Shown one piece after another: positions 1 through 6,286 of a stretch of 9,656 bases of DNA. The first letter of the stretch is position 1, and each line of letters starts with the position of its first letter. Where the stretch lies: contig DATAYA010000081.1 in NCBI GenBank assembly GCA_036272815.1, positions 1-9,656 on the forward strand, written 5' to 3'. The notes beneath the pieces were generated by a model. It saw only the letters and a list, made by a program, of their open reading frames with translations. It ran no database searches and had not been told where the DNA came from. The position numbers were made by a program, and so were the translations under genes. This stretch comes from DATAYA01 sp036272815. Its GTDB lineage: Bacteria; Pseudomonadota; Alphaproteobacteria; Acetobacterales; Acetobacteraceae.

Positions 1-23
1 CCCCCCCCCCCCCCCCCCCCCCC
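1..23. other. Homopolymer C run at the window edge, probable artefact
   Basis: Twenty-three consecutive C bases begin the window and stop two bases before the otsA stop codon (27-25). Read along the coding strand this is a G run after TGAA. Nothing else in the window resembles it. Long terminal G runs are a known artefact of two-colour Illumina chemistry, so this is more likely a contig end than real sequence. It does not affect the otsA frame, but anything downstream of otsA, including a terminator or otsB, is hidden. Confidence 0.7.
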
Positions 24-24
24 T

Positions 25-1524
25 TCAGCTCAGCGTGCGCTTGTCCGCCGGCCGCCGCGGCTCGCGTGCCCGTTCCTGCCCCGCAATCGTCGCATCCTGC
101 GGCGCCCGGCTCGACACGATCGCGTTGCCCAGCCGCACCGAGGGCGTCGCCTGCGCGCTGGCGGCCCGCAGCAGCGCATCGAGGAACGACCGCCCCCATT
201 CGAGCGGCGTCCGCCGCTCGATCGCGCGCCAGCACTCCTGCCAGCGTTCCTGCCGCTCGGCCAGGCTCATCCGCAGCCCCCGGTCGAGCGCGTCGGCCAG
301 TTCGTCGGCGGCATAGGGGTTGACCAGCAGCGCCGCCGGAAGCTGCTGCGCCGCCCCTGCGAAGCGCGACAGCACCAGCACGCCCGGGTCCTGCGGGTCC
401 TGGGCGGCGATGTATTCCTTCGCGACCAGGTTCATCCCGTCGCGCAACGGCGTCACCAGCCCGATCGCGGCCAGCCGCATGTAGCCCGCGACGGTGCTGC
501 GCGCACCCGGCCGCACCACCAGACGCAACGGCAGCCAGTCCGGCTCTCCCCAGTCGCCGTTGATCGCACCCGCCGCCCGGTCCAGCTCCTCGCGCAAATC
601 CTGATAGGCGCCGACTTCCTTGCGCGACATCGGCGCGATCTGCAGCAGCGTCACCCGGTGCCGCCACTCCGCCCGCTTCTCCAGCAGCCGCCGATAGCCG
701 GCGATCCGTTGCGGCAGGCCCTTGGTCGGGTCCAGCCGATCGACGCCCAGTACCAGCCGCTGCCCGTCGAGGCTGTCGCGCAGCTTCTGCACCGGTGTCG
801 AGCCCACCGCCTGCTCCGCCATGCGCTTGAACTCGCGCGCCTCAATCTCGACCGGGAACGTGCCGATCCGGATCCGCCGTCCCGCCAGCCCGAGCCACTG
901 GCCGGAGATCCGCGTGGCCCCGGCAAGCCGCTGCGCCGCCAGCGCGAAATTCTCCACGTCGTTGTCGGTATGGAAGCCGAGCAGGTCGGCGGCCAGCAGG
1001 TCGCGCAGCAGCAGGCTGGCTTCCGGCATGGCACCGAACACGTCGGCCGACGGGAATGGCACGTGCAGGAAGAAGCCGATCGGTGCCACCACGCCCTGCG
1101 CCCGCAGCAGCGCCGGCATCGCCATCAGGTGATAGTCGTGGACCCAGATCACGTCGCTCGGGTGCAGTTGCGGCACCAGGACCGAGACCAGCCGCTGATT
1201 GACCTCGCGATAGGCCTGCGCGTCGCGCCGGTCATACTTCATCAGTTCCGGCATCGAATGCAGCAACGGCCAGAGCACGCCGTTGGAAAAGCCGTTGTAG
1301 TATTGCTCGTGCTCGGCGCGGGTCAGGTCGACCGTCGCATACTGCACCTCGCCCGACCGGACGATGCCGAGCTCGCCCTCGGTGTCAGAGATGCCGCCGC
1401 TCCAGCCGAACCAGAAACCCCCGCGCCGCTCCATCAGGCCGCCGAGGGCGACCGCCAAGCCGCCGGGTGCGGCGCCTCCCTGCGGCACCGGAACTCGGTT
1501 GGACACGACGACGAGCCGGTTCAT
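25..1524 (-). CDS. otsA: Trehalose-6-phosphate synthase (GT20)
   Basis: Transfers glucose from a nucleotide sugar (UDP-glucose in the classical enzyme) to glucose-6-phosphate, giving trehalose-6-phosphate in the cytoplasm. The frame stays open upstream to an ATG at 1686, but the ATG at 1524 is chosen: it makes an ATGA overlap with the treY stop, has GGAGG 4 bases upstream, and gives MNRLVVVSNRVPVP, the canonical OtsA N-terminus. The protein has 499 residues. Visible are Arg10, GGLAVAL (21-27), WFGWSG (38-43), YYNGFSNGVLWP (75-86), WVHDYHL with Asp130, FLHVPFPS with His154, VDRLDPTKGLPQR with Arg263 and Lys268, Arg301, and LRDGMNLVAKEY with Asp362 and Glu370. These match, within one position, the substrate-binding residues known for E. 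coli OtsA. Oddities are Pro266 where Tyr is usual in the DYxKG motif, and a charged, probably disordered tail of about 40 residues. The TGA (27-25) is followed after one base by the poly-C edge. No otsB is visible. Confidence 0.96.
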   Translation of the reverse strand: MNRLVVVSNRVPVPQGGAAPGGLAVALGGLMERRGGFWFGWSGGISDTEGELGIVRSGEVQYATVDLTRAEHEQYYNGFSNGVLWPLLHSMPELMKYDRRDAQAYREVNQRLVSVLVPQLHPSDVIWVHDYHLMAMPALLRAQGVVAPIGFFLHVPFPSADVFGAMPEASLLLRDLLAADLLGFHTDNDVENFALAAQRLAGATRISGQWLGLAGRRIRIGTFPVEIEAREFKRMAEQAVGSTPVQKLRDSLDGQRLVLGVDRLDPTKGLPQRIAGYRRLLEKRAEWRHRVTLLQIAPMSRKEVGAYQDLREELDRAAGAINGDWGEPDWLPLRLVVRPGARSTVAGYMRLAAIGLVTPLRDGMNLVAKEYIAAQDPQDPGVLVLSRFAGAAQQLPAALLVNPYAADELADALDRGLRMSLAERQERWQECWRAIERRTPLEWGRSFLDALLRAASAQATPSVRLGNAIVSSRAPQDATIAGQERAREPRRPADKRTLS

Positions 1525-4289
1525 CGAACCTCCAGAAGCGCGACTGGAAAGTTGGTGAGCACGTCGCGCAGCGGCAAGCGACACCCCGCTCCCATCGATT
1601 GCATCCTCTCGGCCGGATCGCGCAACACGTCGTGAGCGCTGCGCCCGCTCAACAGACGCGGCAGAACCGCCACGGTTGCTTCCCATGCCCCACTTTCCAC
1701 CGAGAGTCGCTCGATGCCGGTCAATTTCGCGGCCAAACGTGTCGCAATCATGACGAAGGCGCGGCCCTCATGCGTCCGTGCGAAGCCGATCGCGTGCTCC
1801 GCAAGCCTGCCCTCGAAGCGCAGCGGCAGATAGGTTCCGTGCGCGAACAGGCCGCCATGCCGCGCCCGGAAGGCCAGCGCACGCGCGATCATCGCCTGCT
1901 TCACCCGCCCGTCCTGCCAGTCGGCAAGCAGGGCCGCGGGTTCGCCGCCCGCGGCCAGCGCCGCCTCCCGCGCCGCGAAATCCACCGGCCGGCGGTTGTC
2001 CGGATCGACGAGCGAGAAATCCCAGAACTCAGTGCCCTGGTAGAGATCGGGCACGCCCGGCGCGGTCAGCCGGATCAGCGTCTGCGCCAGCGCATTGACG
2101 ATGCCGGCCGGCGCGATCCGGGCGGCAAACTCCGCCACCTCGAACACCACCCGCGTCGGTCGCGCCGGATCGAGCACGCCGCCGAGGAAGTCGCGGCAAA
2201 CCTGCTCGTATTCGGCATCGGGCGCCGCCCAGCCGGTGCGCAGTTTTGCCTCCCGCAGGGCCTTCTCCTGCCACGCACCGACCCGCTCGCCGAACGCCGC
2301 CACACCCTGCGCATCCTCGGGCGACAGACCCGGCGGCCACGCGCCGACAAGGGTCTGATACAGCATCAGCTCGTCGCCCGGCGACGGCGCCGGGCCGCCC
2401 TCGATCTCGCGCCTCAGCGGCGCATTCAGCCGCATCCAGCGCTCGACGGCGGCCGCCCATTCCTCCGGCAGCTCGCTCAGCACCGAGAGCCGGGCGCGGG
2501 TGTCCTCGCCGCGCTTGTGGTCGTGCGTCGCGGTCGCCAGCAGCGCCCGCGGAAAGCCCTGCCGCCGGTCGCGGCAGGTCGCGTGGAAAGCCGCCGGCGT
2601 CATCGCGAACTGCGCCGGGTCCGAGCCCACCTCGTTGCGCGACAGCAGCCGGCCGTAGCGGTAGAACGCCGTGTCCTCGACGGATTTCGCCGCGACCGGC
2701 GCCGAAAGCTGCTGGAACCGCACCATCGCCCGTGCCAGCTCCGCCCGTGCCGCCCCGGGCGGCAGCGCCCGCGCGCCCTCGCCGGTGAGCCACGCGCCGA
2801 TCAGCTCCAGGACGTGCCGGTCGGCGGCCCGCACGCCGCGCCGCGCATGTGCCATCGCCCAGTCCATCACCCGTCGATCGGGCTCCGAGATGCCCGCCGG
2901 ACCCGCATAGATGCGATAGGCGTGGAAATGCGTGAGCAGCTCCGCCAGCGACCAGCGGATGCCGGTCTGGGTGATGTCGCGGGTGCGCAGGTCGCGCCGT
3001 GCCACCCGCAGCAGCGCGTTGGCGGTCGCGAACCATTCCGACGACAGCGCCTCGCGGAAGATCTGCCGCCGCGCCGTCTCCACTTCCACCTCGAACTCGG
3101 CCGGCCGGCCGGACAGCCGCGCCCAGAGGTCGGTGAGCGGCGCCTCGCCCGCCGGGTCGTGCAGCACCGCGGCGACCTCGGCCATGAAGTCGTAGCCGGT
3201 GGTGCCGTCGGTCAGCCAGTCGGTGGCGAGCCGCTCGTGCGGGGCCAGGATCTTCTCGACCCACAGCACGGCGGGCGTGTCGTCCAGCGCCGCCGGCCGC
3301 GCCTCCGCCGCGGTCTGCAACCGCCGCCGCAGCTTGCGGCAATAGCCGCGCGGGTCGGCGAGCCCGTCGACATGGTCGATCCGCACGCCGTCGATCAGGC
3401 CCTCGGCATAGAGGCGCAGCACCGTCGCGTGCGTCGCCTCGAACACCGCCGGCAGCTCGACGCGGACCCCGGCAAGCGAATTGATGTCGAAGAACCGCCG
3501 CCAGTTTATTTCATCGGACGCCGCGCGCCACCAGGCGAGCCGATAGTGCTGCCGCTCCAGCAGCCGGTGCAGCCGGTCGCGGCCGGCCTCGGTTTCCGGA
3601 TCGAACCCGGCAAGCGCCGCCTCGATCGCGCCCCGATGCTCCAGCGCGCGCAAGCCCTCGCGGGCGGCGGCGACCCGGCGGCGGATCGTGCCGCGGCCGC
3701 CCGCCGTCTCGGCGAAGGCGGCGGTCGCCGGCCCCGGCAGGATGCGCGGATAGTCGCGTGGCGCCACCGGAAAGCGATGCACGCCGTACGCGGAGACGAA
3801 GAAACGTCCGTCCTCGGGATCGAAGCAGAGGCGCAGGTCGCCGCCTGCGAGCGCGTCGCCATAGGAGGTGCCGAGGAAGGGTGCGAGCAGCCGCCCGTGC
3901 AGGGCCGGGTCGAGTGGCTCCCAGTCGATGTCGAAGAACTCGGCGTAGGGGCTGGTGCGGCCCCATTCCAGCACGTCGAGCCACCATTCGTTGTCGCTGC
4001 CGCCGACGCCCATGTGGTTCGGCACGATATCCAGGATCAGGCCCATGCCGGCCTGGCGCAGGGCCGCCACGAGCCGGTGCAGCGCCGGCTCGCCGCCGAG
4101 TTCGGGATTGATCTGGTTGTGGTCGACAATGTCGTAGCCGTGCGTCGAGCCGGGCCGCGCCTTGAGCAGCGGCGAGGCGTAGAGATGGCTGATCCCGAGA
4201 CGCCGGAAATACGGCACCAGCCCGACCGCCTGGTCGATCGTGAAGTCCTTGTGGAATTGCAGCCGGGCGGTCGCGCGCAGTGCGGTCAC
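1521..4289 (-). CDS. treY: Malto-oligosyltrehalose synthase (TreY, GH13)
   Basis: Intramolecular transglucosylase that turns the reducing-end alpha-1,4 bond of a maltodextrin into an alpha,alpha-1,1 bond, giving maltooligosyl-trehalose for TreZ. The protein has 922 residues, within the range of proteobacterial TreY. It opens with ATARLQF, matching the family N-terminus (TATYRLQF), followed by ISHLYASPLLKARPGSTHGY. Motifs are LILDIVPNHM from Asp87, GVRIDHVDGLADP with nucleophile Asp305, LWVEKILAPHE with acid/base Glu345, and TATHDHKRGEDTRARL with Asp590. PGVPDLYQGTEFWDFSLVDP (744-763) is diagnostic of TreY. The start is GTG at 4289, overlapping the malQ stop as GTGA. No Shine-Dalgarno is visible, so it is probably translationally coupled. 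The protein must begin here or very close, because the conserved N-terminal motif starts at residue 6. Its TGA overlaps the otsA ATG. Confidence 0.97.
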   Translation of the reverse strand: MTALRATARLQFHKDFTIDQAVGLVPYFRRLGISHLYASPLLKARPGSTHGYDIVDHNQINPELGGEPALHRLVAALRQAGMGLILDIVPNHMGVGGSDNEWWLDVLEWGRTSPYAEFFDIDWEPLDPALHGRLLAPFLGTSYGDALAGGDLRLCFDPEDGRFFVSAYGVHRFPVAPRDYPRILPGPATAAFAETAGGRGTIRRRVAAAREGLRALEHRGAIEAALAGFDPETEAGRDRLHRLLERQHYRLAWWRAASDEINWRRFFDINSLAGVRVELPAVFEATHATVLRLYAEGLIDGVRIDHVDGLADPRGYCRKLRRRLQTAAEARPAALDDTPAVLWVEKILAPHERLATDWLTDGTTGYDFMAEVAAVLHDPAGEAPLTDLWARLSGRPAEFEVEVETARRQIFREALSSEWFATANALLRVARRDLRTRDITQTGIRWSLAELLTHFHAYRIYAGPAGISEPDRRVMDWAMAHARRGVRAADRHVLELIGAWLTGEGARALPPGAARAELARAMVRFQQLSAPVAAKSVEDTAFYRYGRLLSRNEVGSDPAQFAMTPAAFHATCRDRRQGFPRALLATATHDHKRGEDTRARLSVLSELPEEWAAAVERWMRLNAPLRREIEGGPAPSPGDELMLYQTLVGAWPPGLSPEDAQGVAAFGERVGAWQEKALREAKLRTGWAAPDAEYEQVCRDFLGGVLDPARPTRVVFEVAEFAARIAPAGIVNALAQTLIRLTAPGVPDLYQGTEFWDFSLVDPDNRRPVDFAAREAALAAGGEPAALLADWQDGRVKQAMIARALAFRARHGGLFAHGTYLPLRFEGRLAEHAIGFARTHEGRAFVMIATRLAAKLTGIERLSVESGAWEATVAVLPRLLSGRSAHDVLRDPAERMQSMGAGCRLPLRDVLTNFPVALLEVR
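1529..1533 (-). promoter_or_regulatory. Shine-Dalgarno site of otsA
   Basis: GGAGG on the minus strand, extended to GGAGGT, with 4 bases (TTCG) between GGAGG and the otsA ATG at 1524. It lies in the last codons of treY. The spacing is a little short, but the site decides the otsA start in favour of 1524 over the in-frame ATG at 1686. Confidence 0.75.
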
Positions 4290-6286
4290 CCGCGGCGCGC
4301 CCGGTCGAGTGCCGCCAGCCTGCCGGCAACCGCCGGATCGTCGAGCACGTCATGCGCCGGCGCCGGGTTCCGCCGCTGCCAGTTCGGATGCTCGTGCAGC
4401 GTGCCGGGCAGGTTCGGCTGTTCCTCCTGGGCCAGGGCATCCTCCAGTGGCAGCAAAGCCAGCGCGCAGGCGGTGCGGCCGACATGGCCCGCGGCCGAGC
4501 CGGCGGCGTGCTGCCCCTGCTCGGGCGGCGGCGCGTCATCGAGCGCCGACCCGCTGGAGCGGAACGCCTCCCACAGCAGCCGCCGGTCGCGATCGCGGTC
4601 GGCCCGCTCGGTTGCCTCATCACGCATCAGGCCGAGGCGCGCGCGCCAATCCAGGTCGCGGCCGGTCCACCAGCCGGCGACGGTCGGCAGGTCGTGCGTG
4701 CTGGTCATGGCGACTGCATCGGGACTCCAGCGCGCGGGGGCGCGAAAACTCCCGTCGTCCTCGCGCTGGAACCACATCACCCGCATCCCCATCACCCGCG
4801 CCTCCCGCAGCCGTTCGTGAAACCCCTCCGGCACGGTGCCGAGGTCCTCGCCGAGCACGATCGCCCGGTGCCGGTGGCTCTCCAGCGCCACCAGCCGCAA
4901 CAGATCCTCGAACGGGAACCGCAGATAGACGCCGTCCGAGGCGGCGCCGCCCTGCGGGATCACCCAGAGCCGCCTCAGCCCCATCACATGGTCGATCCGC
5001 ACGCCGCCGGCATGGCGCAGACTGGCGCGCAGCACCTCGAGAAAAGCACGGAAACCGCAGGCGCGCAGGCCGCGCGGGCTGAACACGGTCAGGCCCCAGT
5101 TCTGCCCCTCGCGGCTCAGCAGGTCGGGGGGAGCGCCGACGACGAGGCCGAGCAGCGTCTCCTCCTGCCGGCTCCAGCAATGGCTGCCGCCGCCATCGCT
5201 GCCGACCGCGAGATCGGCGATCAGGCCGATCGGCATCCCGGCCGCGCGCGCCGCCGCCTGGGCCGCGTCGAGACCGGCCTCGGCGCGCATCTGCAGCCAG
5301 GCGTGGAAGGCGACGTCGTCCGCATGGGCGCGGGCGAAGTCAGCGACGGCCTGGCTGTCCGGGTCGCGATACGGCTCGGGCCAGCTCCGCCAGTTCCAGC
5401 GGCCGGGATCATTGCCCCAGATATGCGCGTGCAGCGTCTCGAACCGGGCGTGCCGCTCCAGCGCCTCGCCATGCGCCGCGCGGAAGCGGTCGAGGGCGGC
5501 ACGGTCCGGCAGCGCGTCGAAGGCCCGCCGCAGGCGTGCGAGCTTGGCCCGCCCCGCCTGCGGCCATGCGATCAGCGGGGCCGCCTCCAACGCAAGCGAG
5601 GCGGCGTCGGCGGCATCGCCCGCATCGGCGTGCAGCACGTTCAGCATCACCCGGCTGGACGGCGCATACGGGCTGAAGCGATCGCAATCGGCCGCGAACT
5701 GCGCATGAACCGGGCTGACCGAGACGGCCGCGGCACCGTGTCTCGCGGCGGCGCGGACGAAATCGCGCAGCGCCGCAAAATCGCCGATGCCGCCGTCGCC
5801 CTCCCGCCGCAGCCCGTAGAGCTGCGCCGAGAGGCCCCAGAGCCGGCGTCCGGGTGCAATGTCGGCGGTGCCGAAGCAGGTGGCGGGCGCGACCGCGAGC
5901 GTCGCCTCCCGATCGCCGATGACCAGATGGTGGTAGCCGGGACGGTCGATCGCGGGCAGCGCCGCACCCCTCTCCCGCGCCTCTGCCGTGCCGTCGCGGC
6001 GGGTGCCGTCGTCGAGCACGATCTCGAACCGGTCGGGCGCGATCGGCAGCGCGATCGGCGCGCCGACGACGGCCGTGACCAGCGGCGGCAGGTTCTCCCG
6101 GCGGTCCTGCCGAAGCTGTGCGAGGCTGTCGGCGATTTCTCCGTCGCTGTCCGCCGGCAGGTCCAGCGCCGCCAGCACGCGCCGCAGCGTCTCGGGGGCG
6201 GCCTCCTGCATGTCGCCGAACGCGTCCTCCCAGGACGGCATCAGGCCGGCGGCCTCCGCGAGTTCCAGGAGCCTGTCGTCGCTCAT
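4286..6286 (-). CDS. malQ: 4-alpha-glucanotransferase (amylomaltase, GH77)
   Basis: Amylomaltase: it transfers alpha-1,4-glucan segments between maltodextrins, releasing glucose and making longer chains. The 666 residues match the long, E. coli-like MalQ form with an N-terminal MalQ_N-type domain (about 1-145) before the GH77 barrel. Visible motifs are SPYAPSSR (205-212), VRIDHVMGLRRLWVIP with nucleophile Asp432, LGEDLGTVPEG with acid/base Glu480, STHDLPTVAGWW with Asp532, and the C-terminal LPGTLHEHPNWQRR block. The ATG overlaps the treZ stop (ATGA, 6286-6283). I see no Shine-Dalgarno sequence before it, so translation probably depends on ribosomes finishing treZ. The gene sits between treZ and treY; the same treZ-malQ-treY order is known in Pseudomonas aeruginosa (PA2164-PA2162). 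The inferred role is to lengthen the short chains left by TreY so that they can be used again. Confidence 0.97.
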   Translation of the reverse strand: MSDDRLLELAEAAGLMPSWEDAFGDMQEAAPETLRRVLAALDLPADSDGEIADSLAQLRQDRRENLPPLVTAVVGAPIALPIAPDRFEIVLDDGTRRDGTAEARERGAALPAIDRPGYHHLVIGDREATLAVAPATCFGTADIAPGRRLWGLSAQLYGLRREGDGGIGDFAALRDFVRAAARHGAAAVSVSPVHAQFAADCDRFSPYAPSSRVMLNVLHADAGDAADAASLALEAAPLIAWPQAGRAKLARLRRAFDALPDRAALDRFRAAHGEALERHARFETLHAHIWGNDPGRWNWRSWPEPYRDPDSQAVADFARAHADDVAFHAWLQMRAEAGLDAAQAAARAAGMPIGLIADLAVGSDGGGSHCWSRQEETLLGLVVGAPPDLLSREGQNWGLTVFSPRGLRACGFRAFLEVLRASLRHAGGVRIDHVMGLRRLWVIPQGGAASDGVYLRFPFEDLLRLVALESHRHRAIVLGEDLGTVPEGFHERLREARVMGMRVMWFQREDDGSFRAPARWSPDAVAMTSTHDLPTVAGWWTGRDLDWRARLGLMRDEATERADRDRDRRLLWEAFRSSGSALDDAPPPEQGQHAAGSAAGHVGRTACALALLPLEDALAQEEQPNLPGTLHEHPNWQRRNPAPAHDVLDDPAVAGRLAALDRARRG

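Noticed and set aside
1..23. Poly-C run considered as a terminator or functional tract downstream of otsA
   Set aside because: A homopolymer cannot form the hairpin plus U-tract of an intrinsic terminator, and it lies exactly at the sequence edge, which points to an artefact.
658..1635. Plus-strand reading frame of 325 codons opposite otsA
   Set aside because: It has the same codon-register shadow explanation, no conserved motif, and compositional bias only.
1525..1686. N-terminal extension of OtsA by 54 residues from the ATG at 1686
   Set aside because: It would overlap treY by 166 bases, has no family similarity, and the ATG at 1524 has a GGAGG site and the canonical OtsA N-terminus.
3099..3112. 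GC-only palindromic run (GGCCGGCC type) that could be taken for a hairpin or regulatory site
   Set aside because: It encodes ordinary residues inside treY (around SGRPAEF), has no T-tract or paired partner, and is expected by chance at this GC content.
2029..3342. Second minus-strand frame inside treY (437 codons), with similar ones at 5409-6347 in malQ and 8051-8992 in glgB
   Set aside because: These are shifted frames of the real genes, dominated by Ala, Gly and Arg, without motifs or start signals.
1467..4820. Plus-strand reading frame of 1117 codons lying opposite treY, and a similar one of 770 codons at 4280-6592 opposite malQ
   Set aside because: Both run in exact codon register with the minus-strand genes, so stops would appear only where treY or malQ used TTA, CTA or TCA, codons that such GC-rich genes avoid. 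The translations are low-complexity and rich in Arg, Ala and Pro with no recognisable domain, while the minus-strand products are textbook enzymes.
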